This document shows positions 48,478 through 59,094 of a stretch of DNA of 64,000 nucleotides, one piece after another (the first letter of the stretch is position 1; each line of letters opens with the position of its first letter). The DNA comes from CAVZRC01 sp963777695. GTDB taxonomy: Bacteria > Planctomycetota > Planctomycetia > Isosphaerales > Isosphaeraceae. The notes beneath the pieces were generated by a model, which was given only the letters and a program-made list of their open reading frames with translations, had not been told where the DNA came from and did no database searches. The translations under genes and the position numbers were made by a program. The stretch covers positions 2,542,001 to 2,606,000 of the forward strand of contig CAVZRC010000003.1 in assembly GCA_963777695.1 (NCBI GenBank). The letters run 5' to 3'.

Positions 48478-48715
48478 TCAACTCTCGTCCCCGGTGACAG
48501 GGCGAGCGATCGCCTCGTCATACGCGGAGCCCAGCCACCCCTCGGCAGCTTCCCTTAGGTTCTCCCGCACCTCGTCGAGGGTCTCGCCCTGGGTGTAACA
48601 GCCGGGCAGGGCCGGCACTTCGGCCGAGAATCCGCCCGCTTCGGCCTCCGGGTAGACCCAACGCCGTCAGGGTGACGGTGAATTGCAGAGGGACAAAGGG
48701 GACATTGGACCGCAT
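48478..48715 (-). CDS. hicB: HicB-type antitoxin (frame broken near 48658)
   Basis: About 79 residues. From the ATG at 48715 the frame gives MRSNVPFVPLQFTVTLTALG. After a one-base shift near 48658 the RNase-H-like HicB core continues as VYPEAEAGGFSAEVPALPGC, then YTQGETLDEVRENLREAAEG and WLGSAYDEAIARPVTGDES. The core motif 'GGFSAEVPALPGC.TQGET' is diagnostic. It has no C-terminal DNA-binding domain, so repression of its own promoter would need another factor. The first codons overlap the start of the RAYT transposase on the other strand, so the 5' end may have been changed by that element. Confidence 0.8.
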
Positions 48716-49409
48716 GCCTCGTACCGCACGCGCCTGCTCGGCTGGCTACGCCTATCACGTCCTCAACCGCGGCAACGCTCGCGCCACGGTATTTTACAAA
48801 CCGGCTGACTACGACGCTTTCGTCGAGATTATGGCCGAGGCTTCCCTTCGCACTCCCATGCGAATCCTCGCCTATTGCCTGATGCCCAATCACTTTCACC
48901 TGGCACTCTGGCCCCGCGAGGACGGCGACGTCAGCCGCTGGATGCACTGGCTCATGACCACTCAGGTGCGCCGCTACTTGCGTCACTATCACTCGAGCGG
49001 ACATATCTGGCAGGGCCGATTCAAGGCGTTCCCGATCGAGGAGGACGAGCATCTGCTGACGGTCCTGCGGTACATCGAGCGCAACCCCTTGCGAGCCGGG
49101 TTGGTCGACCGAGCCGAGGCGTGGTTGTGGTCGAGTCTGCGGTGGCTGGCAATCCCCGAACAGGCCCCGGTGCGGCTGGAGGCGGGTCCGGCCCCGCGCG
49201 GCAGGGAGTGGGTCGAGGGCGTCAACGCGGCGATGACGGAGGCCGAGGTCGAATGGGTCCGTGAGTGCGTCCGACGCGACCGGCCGTTCGGGTCGGCGGA
49301 TTGGACGAAGGTGACCGCCCGAGACTTGGGGCTGGAATCCAGTCTTCGGCCCTGCGGGCGACCCCCGGGCAAAGGCACGATCACATCCGACGGGAAGGCC
49401 CCCGATTGA
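48714..49409 (+). mobile_element. REP-associated tyrosine transposase (RAYT, Y1_Tnp)
   Basis: 231 residues from the ATG at 48714; the frame is open 14 codons further upstream. The RAYT signature is complete: YHVLNRGNARATVF at the start, then AYCLMPNHFHLALWPREDG with the HUH motif (HFHL), the catalytic tyrosine in MHWLMTTQVRRYLRHYH, and GHIWQGRFKAFPIEEDEHLL with YIERNPLRAGLV. RAYTs are single-copy, domesticated IS200/IS605 relatives that act on REP palindromes. Upstream bases GGGACAAAGGGGACATT are of the type often found next to RAYT genes. The gene abuts hicB head to head. Confidence 0.92.
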
Positions 49410-49877
49410 GATTCGCGAGCAAGCTCGTGAGTTTCGCATGGTCTGGTGAACCTCAATGGGGCGTCATTGTCTGGCCTTCGCGATCTGCACAATTGCTCAG
49501 TCTTCGTCGGGATTCAGCGATGTCTCCATTTCGCCCAATCTTCCCAGATTGCTCAGTATTCGTCGAGATTGAGCGATGTTCCCATTTCGCGGTCGCGATA
49601 GATGGACAGGATGCTTTGTGACGGATGCGTGGGTGAGTTCGATCTTTCGAGGTAATCGCTTGGTTTGCGAGGCCGCGACCATTATCGTAGGGAGTCAAAG
49701 GCCGAAGCTTCAACGAAAATGTTCTGTGACCGGGTGAGAGATTTCGCGGGGTATCGCGGAATCGGATAGCTGGATGCAATGTCGCACTGGCCCATGATCT
49801 CTGGGGCGAGCCGGAGACGCGAAAATTTTTCCGGAATTCCGCGCAAATCGTCCGTGGTTTGCGGTATTCCCTGTAGC
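49410..49877. repeat. Gap with 56-base-period tandem repeat and sigma promoter region
   Basis: 468 bases between the RAYT gene and a sigma gene. Two copies of a roughly 43-base sequence, starting ATTGCTCAGT at 49492 and 49548, differ at only a few positions (period 56). They are less GC-rich than the surroundings and could be REP-like targets of the adjacent RAYT. The last 60 bases hold AAAATTTTTC (49822-49831), the presumed sigma-gene promoter. No gene is supported. Confidence 0.5.
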
Positions 49878-50506
49878 ATGAGCACACAGAAAATGCACGA
49901 GACACGATCCAAGGTCGATGAATGGGCCGACTGCGCGGTGAACGGCGATGAGTCCGCGCGCAGCGGCTGCTCGAGCATTATCGGCCAATTCTGCGCCGGA
50001 TGGTGGTCACGCAGCTCGACAGACGGCTGACCGCCCGGATCGACCCGTCGGACATCGTCCAGGAGATCATGATCGACGCGGATCGAAGGATCGTGAGATT
50101 CCTGGCGGAACCGGCGGTCCCGTTGCTGGTCTGGTTGCGAAAGATCGCAGTGGAGCGGGTCATCGACACGCATCGACGGCATCTCGGGTCGCAATGCCGG
50201 AGCGTCAATCGCGAACACCGCAATTCGCCGCCGTTCGATGGATCGTCGCCCGAGCTGATGGCACTGCTGGCCACCGGCAGGGCGAGCCCGAGCGGTGAAC
50301 TGATGCGCGTGGAACAGATCGAGCGCATCCGCGCCGCGATCGATGGACTTCCCTCGCGGTACCGCGAGGTCCTGGTCATGAGGCATTTCGACCAGATGGA
50401 GCCCGAGGACATTGCCCGGGTCGCGGGGATCAGCCCCGGGGCCGTCCGAGCCCGGCTCCTACGCGCCCTGCTCCGGCTGAGAGAGAAGCTGGGGACCGTG
50501 CCATGA
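49878..50506 (+). CDS. ECF-type RNA polymerase sigma factor, partner of second kinase
   Basis: About 209 residues after closing a one-base frameshift near 49958. The start MSTQKMHETRSKVDEWADCA follows a CTGTAGC leader. Beyond the shift, RLLEHYRPILRRMVVTQLD and then RIDPSDIVQEIMIDADRR form region 2. Region 4 near the C-terminus is IDGLPSRYREVLVMRHFDQM and ARVAGISPGAVRARLLRALL. The 'RLDxRLxxRIDPSDIVQE' pattern is characteristic of a planctomycete ECF group encoded with Ser/Thr kinases. The kinase gene follows 198 bases downstream. Confidence 0.87.
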
Positions 50507-50704
50507 TCCGTAACACGATGGATCGCAGAGTCCGCGGTGTCGGAATGTTCGGCTTCGGAGACCGTCCCTTCATGGGCGAGAACAGGGCTTGGCGGAACAG
50601 ATCCTCACATTAGACGAGAAATAACGCGCCAGAAATGGCGGTCGCCCCTACGACTCGGAGACTACCTCTGGTAAGATCCTCCTCGTTGCGTCGCACAGCT
50701 TGGG

Positions 50705-53700
50705 ATGGGCCGTTCGATCGGAGTGGATCGGCGCCCCTCGCGACAGACATCGAGGAGATCGGCTTTGCACGCTCGCGAGTTCGACGAGCCTTCCGGGGCG
50801 CATTCCGGCGGGCCCGCCGATCAATCTTCGCCGGACCCGCGGCCCACTTTGTTGTCGTTTGGAGTAGACTCGACTTCGAGCAGCCTCCAACTCGACGAAT
50901 CCGTCGATCATGGGCTGGCCCTCATCGTCGAGGAGATCACTCGACGGTCCCAGGCTGGCGAGGAGATCGACCTCGAAGACTATGGCTCGCGGTATCCGCA
51001 GTGGGCATCCGTGCTCCAGTCCCTCCTGTCACCCCTGCGTGCGCTGGCGCATTTCGGACACGCGGCGATCCCGAGTCCGTCGTCGGAGCCTCGGTCCGCC
51101 TCGGCCGTCCTTCCGCCCACCTTCGGCGACTTCATCGTCCGCGGCGAGGTCGGCCGGGGTGGGATGGGCATCGTCTATGAGGCCGAGCAAGTCTCGCTGG
51201 GCCGCCGTGTCGCCTTGAAGATCCTGTCGGCGGCCGCGGCGCTCGACTCGCAATCATCGCGGCGATTTCAGGTCGAGGCGCAGGCGGCAGCCTGCCTGAA
51301 CCACGCGAACATCATCCCGGTCTACGCCGTGGGATCGCACGACGACGTCCCTTTCTACGCCATGCAGTTCGTCGAGGGCGCCAGCCTGGCCGAGGTCGTG
51401 CTGGCGTTGAGGCTCCTCCGCGACGGCACGCCCGAGCCGGCGGACGCCAGGGTCGGTAGACTGGCCGAGCCGCTGGCCCTGGACCTTCTGGCAGACGGCT
51501 TCGGCCTCGCCGGGACGGGGCCGGGATCCGTCGCGAGACCACCGGACCGGCGGCTACGTCCGCGCCGTCGTCCGCCTGGGCGTGCAGGCGGCCGAGGCCC
51601 TGGACCACGCCGCACGAGCAGGGGATCCTCCATCGCGACATCAAGCCGGCGAACCTGATGCTGGACCGCGCCGGCAAGCTCTGGGTCGCCGACTTCGGAC
51701 TGGCGCGCATCCTCGGCAGCGACACCTTGACCATCCAGGGCAACCTCGCGGGTACGCTCCGCTACATGAGCCCCGAGCAGATCCTGGGCAAGCGTGCCCT
51801 GGTCGATCGCCGGTCCGACCTCTACTCGCTGGGGGCGACCCTCTATGAATTGCTCACGCTCGAACTGCGCGATCGACGGCCACGAAGGCTGGGAGATCCT
51901 GGCCCGGATCGACGTCGAGGAACCCCGGCCGATCCGTCGGCTCAACCCGGCGGTCTCGCGCGACCTGGCCGTGATCGTCGCCAAGGCGATGGCCAAGGAC
52001 ATCGCCGGCCGCTACTCGACGGCCCAGGACCTCGGCGACGACCTGCGCCGGTTCCTCGAAGGCCGTCCGGTCAAGGCGAGGCCGGCGGGGGCCTGGGAGC
52101 AAGGTCTGCGATGGGGCCGGCGCAACCCCGCCGTGGCATCCCTGTTGACGGCCTTGGTCGTGGTCTTCCTCGCGGGCTTCGCCGCCGTGACCGTGCAATG
52201 GCGGCGCGCCGAGTCCGAGGCGGCGCGGGCCAACCGGACGGCGCCAGCCGAGTTTCAGGCTCGTTCCGCCGAGTCGAGCCTCCGCATCACGGCCCAGGAA
52301 CAGGCCGCCGCGGGGCATTTCGATCGCGCCCTGTACCTCGCCCGCCGGGGCGATGTCGATCGCGGACTCCTCTGGATGGCCGAAGCCCTGCGGGAGTCGC
52401 CCCCCGAGCGACCCGAGTTGGGACGGATGGCGCGCGCCAACCTGGCGTCGTGGACCGATCAGGTCCCATCCCTGAGGGCCATCCTCCAACATAATGGGTC
52501 CATCCCGCAGGCCGTCTTTCGCCCCGATGGCCGGGCCGTCCTGACCGCGAGCCTGGATGGAACTGCACGGGTCTGGGATACTGAGACCGGCAAGCCCATG
52601 GGCCTACCGCTCAAGCACGGCGAGCAGACCCAGGCCGTCGCGTTCTCGCCCGATAATCGGCTCATCCTGACCGGCGGCTCCGACGGCAAGGCGCGGCTCT
52701 GGGTCGCCGCGACCGGTCAGCCCGCGGGCCCGCCGAACGCCCACGGCGCCGTGGTCACGTCGGTCCAGTTCTCGTCCGACGGCCGGTTCTTCGTGACCCT
52801 CGGCGTGGGACACACTGCAAGGGTGTGGAGCACCCAGACCGGCCGGCCAATCGGCCAGCCGGGCGGACCCGGCGGTGGCGACGGTGCCTCCTTCTCTCCC
52901 GATGGCAAGTCAATCGTGACGCTCGGCATCGACGGTTCGGCGCGGCTGTGGGATGCCGCGACATGTCAGTCCATCGGGCCGATCCTTCGGCAGGCCGACA
53001 TCATCACCAGCGCGAGCTTCTCGCCCGACCGCCGACGAATCGCCACGAACGGCAAAGAAGGGACGATCCGGTTCTGGGACGCGGCCTCCGGCGATCAGGT
53101 CGGATCCCGCATTCGGCACGACGCCACCTACGCGAAGCTGGTGTTCTCCCCCGACGGCAAGCTCCTCCTGACCATGGATCAAGGCCGGACGGCGAGGCTC
53201 TGGGACACGGCCAAGGGGCGTCCGATCGGCTCGATGATGCGCCACGCCGGCGAGATTTATGCGGCGGCGTTCTCGCCCGATGGCAAGCTTGTCGTAACCG
53301 GGAGCTTCGACCGCACCGCCCGGCTCTGGGATACCGCGACCGGCCAGCCCGTCGGTTCACCCATGAGGCATCGGTTGTTAGTCCAGTCGGTCGCATTCTC
53401 GCCCGACGGCAAGTTAGTGCTCACCTCCAGCATGGATGGCACGGCCAAGCTCTGGGAAGTCGGCCCCGGCGAGGTCGTCGCGAACGCCCCGAGCATTGAT
53501 GGATATCCGGATGAGGAGGACGGCGGGACTCCGATACCGAGCCCGGGCGATCCGATCGCGATCGCCGCGTTCAGTCCCGACCGGGACCGGGTCATCCTGG
53601 CCAGCCGGACCCAGGGCCTGGCCCGCCTGGTCGAGACGGACAGCGGACAGCCGATCGGACCGCCGATGGCGCATCGATGGTCCTATGTCCGCTCGGTGGT

Positions 53701-55810
53701 CTTCAGCCCCGACGGGCGCAGCATCGCGACCAGCAGTCACCCCCGCGGACCCGACGAATCGACTAGCACGAGCAGCACCTGCCAGATCTGGGATGCGGCG
53801 ACGGCGCGTCCAAGCTCGCCGCTGTTGCCGCACATCAACTACATCGGGGCGATGGCCTTCCGGCCCGACGGCAAGGTCCTCGCCACGGGCGATTATAGCG
53901 GCGCCGTACACCTCTGGGATGTCGAGACGGGCGCCCGCCGGAGTCGGCCTCTCTTCGCCGGTTCGATTGTCGTCAGCCTGGCTTTCAGTCCCGACGGCCG
54001 GATGCTGGCCGTGGGCACGGCCGAGCCGGTCCCTCGGGTCGTGCTCTGGGACCTGGTCGCGGTCAGGCCTCGAGGCGACCCGCTGCCCTTCAAGCGGGGC
54101 GTGAATCGCCTGACCTTCAGCCGCGATGGCCGACGTCTCGCGATCGCGTCGAGCGACACGACCGTCCGGCTCGTGGACGTTTCCACGGGCCGGGCGATCG
54201 GCGTGCCGCTGCTCCATGCCAACGCCGTCCACGGGCTGGTCTTCAGCCCGGACAGCGGTCTCCTCCTGACCGTCAGCTTCGGGCGGACCGGCACCAGTGC
54301 CGCACGGCTCTGGGACGTCGACGCGTGCCAGCCCGCCTCTCCCGAAATGCCCCATCCGAGCGTCACCTCGGGAGCCCTCGCGTTCTCGCCCGACGGCAGG
54401 CTCTTCGCGATCGGATGCGAGGATGGATCGGTCCACGTCCGAGACGTGGCTTCCGCCACACCGATCGGCCCGTCCCGCATGCTCCGCGGCCCGGTCGCCG
54501 CGGTCGAATTCCGCCTCGACAGCCGGACGTTGCTGGCGGTCGACCAGCGTGGTCATGTCCGCTCCTGGCCCATCCGGACTCCCTCGGACGAGCCCGTCGA
54601 AGGGCTCATCCGGCGATTGAAGGCGCGGAGCGGGCTGGAGCTGGATGCGAAGGGCGCCGACATGGTCCTCGACCCCGAGACCTGGCGTCGAATCCGCGAG
54701 GGGCTCGGCGAGCTCACAGCGAACGACGGCCCGGCCGTCGACCGGGCCTGGCACGATGCCCGCGCCCGGGATGCCGAGGAGATCGGTGACGGCTTCGCGG
54801 CGCGCTGGCATCTCGACCGGATGATCGCCGCCCGGCCGGACGAGGGCCTGCTCCGGGCTCGCCTCGCCGCGGCACTCGGGATGGCGGGAGACCCCGCCTC
54901 GGCCCGAGCCGAGACCGCCCACGCGATCGAGCTGGGGCCTCGCGATCGCACACTCGACTGGCTTTTCCAGCGGGCCGAGGAATTCCGCGCCTCCGGCCGT
55001 CCGGATGATGCCCTGCTCCTGCTCGACGAGGTCATCGCCGCCGGTCCGGCCGACTGGCTCGTTCACGCGCGACGGGCAGAGGCCCTGTCGGCGCTCGGAC
55101 GCACCGGCGAGCGCGAGGCCGAACTTGCCATCGCCATCGCGGAGGGCGCGGATATCCCGTTCCTGATCCGACTGGCCGACGAACGGAGCAAGGCCGGGCG
55201 TTGGACGGCCGCCGCCGAGCTGTACGACAGGGCCATCGAGCAGGGAACGGTGCCATACGAGGTCTGGACTCAGGCCGCGCTCGCCCATCTCGAGATCGAC
55301 GACCAGGCCGGATATCCCCGCGTTTGCACGACTATGTTAGGCCGATATCCCGGCGACGTGCCCGAGCGATTGGTCCGGATCGCGCTGGCCAACGTGTGCA
55401 TTCTGGGGCCCGGAAGCCTCGGCGATATGGGGCAAGTCCGGATCTGGGCGGAAGACTTCCTTGCACAGCTTTCGCCCGACCGCGCGGGGATGAGACACGG
55501 CGTCCTGAATCTACTCGGGGGCATCCTTTATCGGTCCGGCCGTTACCAAGAGGCCATCGACCGGATCAACGAGGGGATAGCCGCCGAGAACGGCGAAATC
55601 ACCCCGGATGACGCTGCGGTGCTCGCCATGGCCTACCACGAGTCGGGCGACCACGCGAAAGCCGTTGAGATGCTTGCCAGGGTCTCGACGAGCCAGACCA
55701 CGGGACCGGCGCCGAATTTCTGGGACAACGAGTCCATTCGCCTGCTCCGCCGCGAGGCCGAACGGCTCATCCTCGATCGCGGCTTCCCGGTCGATCCGTT
55801 CGCGCCTTGA
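50705..55810 (+). CDS. Transmembrane Ser/Thr kinase with WD40 array and TPR-like tail
   Basis: About 1,700 residues after closing frameshifts near 51536, 51612 and 51866. A 140-residue N-terminal region (DLEDYGSRYPQWASVLQSLL) precedes the kinase: VGRGGMGIVYEAEQVSLGRR with the glycine loop, VALKIL lysine, ILHRDIKPANLML, VADFGLARI and RYMSPEQI. One membrane span (VASLLTALVVVFLAGFAAVT) follows at about 52135-52190. Then comes a WD40 array of about 14 repeats, each near 'FSPDGKLVLTSSMDGTAKLWE'-like units (given here in shortened form), from 52480 to 54590. The C-terminal 350 residues are helical TPR-like repeats (AAALGMAGDPASARAETAHA; LSALGRTGEREAELAIAIAE). It is the likely regulator of the upstream sigma factor. 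Confidence 0.85.
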
Positions 55811-55887
55811 AGGAGAGTCTCGCCATCGCGGACTTGCCCGATGCCAGTCGGGACTCAGTTGGAATTGGACCAGAAACGGTGGCGCAG

Positions 55888-56688
55888 TTAATGCGTGGCC
55901 GGCGCGGCCGTACGGCTCAACCCCTCGGCCTTGCCGATCACCGAGAGGGCTTTCTGGAGCGGTGCGGGGGAGATTTGCACCGCGCCCTCGAGGGGACGGT
56001 TCATCTCCAGGACCATGTAGATCGCCCCGGCCATCGATACGGCGCAGACGAATAGCCAGGACCAGGTCGTCGCATTCCGCGGCGCGAGCAAGCCGAGGCT
56101 GGCGAATAGCACCGTGAGCCAGAAGATCAGCATGGCGAGGAACGCCGTCGGCAGGGTGGTCTGCGCCTGCTCGAGGATCAGCCAGCGCGACTGCGCCAGC
56201 TCGATGCAGGTCGCGATGGCGTGCGACCGGAGGACCCGATGCGTCTCGTCCTGGGGCGCCAGCCGCGCGATCATGTCATGGACGTCGTCCATTCCTGAGA
56301 ATTTCTCGATCGCGGCCAGGTTCGGATTCCGACCGCGGCCGCTCGGCCAGAGTTGCTCGACGCCGGTCGCGATCCCTTCCCTCATCCGCTGCCGGATCGC
56401 CTTCGTCTCCGGGCCGTAGTGCTCCAGTACTCGATCGAGCACGATCGCTTTGGCGCCGATCTGGGTCACCCCAGCATTCGCCTGGTCGTAGGTTGATTTG
56501 GACGAGCTGACCAGCAGGCCGATGACCAGCGCGACGAGCGTCGCGATCATGCCGGAGGCCGTCTTGACCACATCCCTTGAGTCGTCACGGAGGTGGTGAT
56601 CGGGCAGCCGGCTCCGGATCAGCGAGCCGACGATCGTGCCGGCACACAGGCTCGCCAGGGTGATCAGGGCGGTGAGCAGCGAAGCCAT
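55888..56688 (-). CDS. DUF4239-type (bestrophin-like) membrane protein
   Basis: 266 residues from the ATG at 56688. Two spans lie in the first 70 residues (MASLLTALITLASLCAGTIV; ASGMIATLVALVIGLLVSSS) and two near the C-terminus (AFLAMLIFWLTVLFASLGLL; WSWLFVCAVSMAGAIYMVLE). A soluble helical region of about 110 residues separates them. The SSSKSTYDQANAGVTQIGAK segment after the second span is typical of DUF4239 proteins. The family has no established function; a distant likeness to bestrophin channels has been suggested. It converges on the kinase gene with 77 bases between. Confidence 0.82.
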   Translation of the reverse strand: MASLLTALITLASLCAGTIVGSLIRSRLPDHHLRDDSRDVVKTASGMIATLVALVIGLLVSSSKSTYDQANAGVTQIGAKAIVLDRVLEHYGPETKAIRQRMREGIATGVEQLWPSGRGRNPNLAAIEKFSGMDDVHDMIARLAPQDETHRVLRSHAIATCIELAQSRWLILEQAQTTLPTAFLAMLIFWLTVLFASLGLLAPRNATTWSWLFVCAVSMAGAIYMVLEMNRPLEGAVQISPAPLQKALSVIGKAEGLSRTAAPATH

Positions 56689-57332
56689 CGATCCTCTCTC
56701 CGGGTCGAGTAGGCAATTAGGTAGGGAGCGGCCCTGCTCGAGGTTTTCGACCTCCTTACCGCCCCTGTCTTCTGACCGCCCCCCACATCTTACCACCGCC
56801 GGCCTCGATCTGCCGCGATGGTGCGAGGGGACTTACAATCTGATTTTGGAAAATCCTTCGGATTTCCGCGCATGATGCGCCGCTCTTGCGGGATTGATAG
56901 TAGAGGAACCCGACACCGTCGATGATTGGGCTTCACACAACCGGAGCGATGGCCTTGTAGAGATCGCGGACAGAGAATGCTTGCGTGACCGCGTGCCGCT
57001 CGATGATCGGGAGCTCAAGCGCTCGATGATCGGGAGCGCAGGCGCTCGATTCGGCGACGATCCGCCTTTGACCTGGCATACGCGAAGAAGTTCTCTCGGC
57101 GAACGCCGTCGTTCGAGGGCCGTGTCGCGGTCCGCGCCGCGGAGACGATCGCTTCGGTCCGCCCGGGTTCCGCCGACGTCTGACGTCCGAATGCAGATGT
57201 CGCGGCCGAATCGGGCCATGGTGCATTGTGGACTTTTCGATGCCTTGTGTGATGTAACCACCGCGCAGATTCGCAGTAACTTGCCCCGGACGTCGGTTTC
57301 TCCGACCTTGCAACCACATGGAGCTGAAGAAC
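56689..57332. other. 644-base gap with 23-base tandem repeats; no supported gene
   Basis: Open frames in several phases lack both ribosome-binding sites and recognisable products. The unit CGCTCGATGATCGGGAGC occurs at 56997-57014 and 57020-57037, and its first eight bases again at 57043, a period of 23. GGAGCTGAAGAAC at 57321-57332 is the ribosome-binding site for the PEP-CTERM gene. Promoters for both neighbouring divergent genes must lie here. Confidence 0.45.
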
Positions 57333-58030
57333 ATGAGTCGATCGAACCTGTTCAACCTACGCGCGGCGATCGCCGTCGTGGTCATCGGGGCGTGACCGCA
57401 GGCGCCGCCGATGCGTCATTCATCAGCTCAAGCCCGGACCCGCTGCTGGGGGGCAATCGCGTGCCAACGAGTGGCGTCCCCGCTGGTACGCCTTGGGGTT
57501 ACGCCACGTACTACGTGTCGAACATCGTCGAGACGGGCAGCGTCGTCACCGGCGGGAGCAATATCCTCGATTATACCTATACGGAATATTTTACCTTCTA
57601 CACGACCCCGAGCATGACCACCGTCGCCACCTCGGCAGTGTTCGCGGGCCAGTATGAACTCACGATTCCCGGCCGAACGTCCTCATACGAGACGGGGACT
57701 TTCAATTTCACCTACACCGCGTCGGCTACCGGTACCGTCAACGGCGACACGGTGGTGCTCCGGACCGATCCCAGCATTCCAGCCACGGGCACGACATCGA
57801 TCACACCTGGCCCTGGGGTCGGTGAGTATACTATCGACACCACAACTACGGTCACGCAACAGTACAGCTCTAACGGAGGAGCCTGGATTACCGCCCCGTC
57901 GGTCTCGGCGACCAGCGTGCCACTCGGCGTGACCAGTGCTGTCCCCGAACCGAGCGCGTTCCTCTCGGCTATGTCCGCAGTCGCCGTCCTCGGTGCCGTC
58001 GGCTTCATCCGCCGCTCGCGCCGGACCTGA
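57333..58030 (+). CDS. PEP-CTERM surface/export protein (frame broken near 57390)
   Basis: About 232 residues. The start MSRSNLFNLRAAIAVVVIGA is a signal peptide; a TGA then appears in this frame, but after a one-base shift near 57390 the sequence continues VTAGAADASFISSSPDPLLG. The body is Thr/Ser/Tyr-rich beta structure (YTYTEYFTFYTTPSMTTVAT). It ends in a PEP-CTERM tail: AVPEPSAFLSAMSAVAVLGA, then GFIRRSRRT. Exosortase would cut at the PEP motif after export. The next gene encodes a second PEP-CTERM protein, but they do not share similar bodies. Confidence 0.85.
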
Positions 58031-58164
58031 TCCCGGATCGTCGGACGGATGGACGCCCCGAGTGTGGATAGGGGACGTCCTAAATTCGCGCGGCGGTCTG
58101 CGTGAAGAGACAGGAACTGAGTAATGGAATCGGTTCTTGCAATTCTTGCATGACATCTCCGCGT

Positions 58165-58170
58165 TATAAT
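58165..58170 (+). promoter_or_regulatory. Candidate -10 box (TATAAT)
   Basis: A perfect TATAAT in an otherwise GC-rich region, 70 bases before the ATG of the PEP-CTERM gene at 58240. A TTCTTG sixteen bases before it is a weak -35 match. The surrounding 60 bases are AT-rich, as expected for a housekeeping promoter. Evidence is sequence likeness only. Confidence 0.4.
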
Positions 58171-58239
58171 TTCCACAGAATGTCAAATTCACTCACGGTT
58201 TACGGAAAAACGTCCCGATTTATCCCCTGGAGACTCAGC

Positions 58240-58881
58240 ATGCGCTTTCTCACCGCCGCCCTCGCCTTGCTTCTGATTCACGCCGTCGCGACGATGGCGT
58301 CCGCCGACCTCATTGTCGAGAACGGCCCCGCGACCAGCACCTCTCACCGCATCGGCGGCCCGGAGATGCAGACCGAGGGTGTCATCTGGGGGCAGGTCCC
58401 CGCATCCAACGTCTCGATTACCGCGTTGATCGGCAGCGTCGATGGCCAGTCCGAGACCGTATACGCTTACCTGGTGAACGCCGATACAGGAGCGCTTCTC
58501 GATCAGACGACGGTGACGGTCGGCAGCTTCGCGAGCCCCGCCGACTTCACTCCCGTCTCGGTGTTCAGCGGCCTGTCGCTTTCCGGCGGCGATTATGGGT
58601 TCGGTTTCTTCAACGCGGACACGTCGGGTAACGTGAATATTCGCTGGTCCGTGGGTGCGACGACCACAAACACCGCTAATGGCGGGTTCGAGACGTCAGC
58701 CTACTCGGACGGTGCCAACACGAACGTCTCGTACCCCTACCTCTCGAATTTCACCTATGACCCGACTACGACCCTAGGGTTCACCGTGGCCAGCGTCCCC
58801 GAGCCGAGCACGATCGTCCTGGGCCTGACCTCGGTCGCCATCATCGGTGCCGTCCGCCTCCGCCGCCGTCGCGACGTCTGA
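58240..58881 (+). CDS. PEP-CTERM surface/export protein
   Basis: 213 residues in an intact frame; GGAG lies eight bases before the ATG. Signal peptide at 1-23 (RFLTAALALLLIHAVATMAS). The central 150 residues are beta-rich with repeated 'VYAYLVNADTGALLDQTTV'-like strands, and resemble choice-of-anchor domains. The tail VPEPSTIVLGLTSVAIIGAV is followed by LRRRRDV, a complete PEP-CTERM sorting signal. Upstream lies TATAAT. It is probably a surface or matrix protein processed by an exosortase encoded elsewhere. Confidence 0.9.
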   Translation: MRFLTAALALLLIHAVATMASADLIVENGPATSTSHRIGGPEMQTEGVIWGQVPASNVSITALIGSVDGQSETVYAYLVNADTGALLDQTTVTVGSFASPADFTPVSVFSGLSLSGGDYGFGFFNADTSGNVNIRWSVGATTTNTANGGFETSAYSDGANTNVSYPYLSNFTYDPTTTLGFTVASVPEPSTIVLGLTSVAIIGAVRLRRRRDV

Positions 58882-58986
58882 TCATCGACCGAATCGACGT
58901 ATCCCCAGCCTGGTGCCACGATCGTTTCATGGGAGAACGGCGCCGGGTCGTTCGTTCCGGGCAGACGGAGGGGTTCAAAGGGGCCG

Positions 58987-59018
58987 GGAGCCGAATGTTG
59001 GATTCGGATCCTGGCTCC
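58987..59018. terminator. Possible hairpin terminator between convergent genes
   Basis: GGAGCC (58987-58992) pairs with GGCTCC (59013-59018), and CCGAAT (58991-58996) pairs with ATTCGG (59002-59007), giving a nested but imperfect stem in the gap between convergent genes ending at 58881 and 59095. There is no long T tract, so it may be only weakly active. Confidence 0.3.
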
Positions 59019-59094
59019 TCTGCTTCAAGAAGGGATCACTCCGACCGCAGGTAGAGCGAATCAAGCAAGGCTAGCACGCGCGTCGGCCGGGGAG

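Noticed and set aside
53414..55288. A 624-codon minus-strand frame opposite the WD40 array
   Set aside because: The plus strand encodes clear WD40 repeats; the antisense frame is a composition effect.
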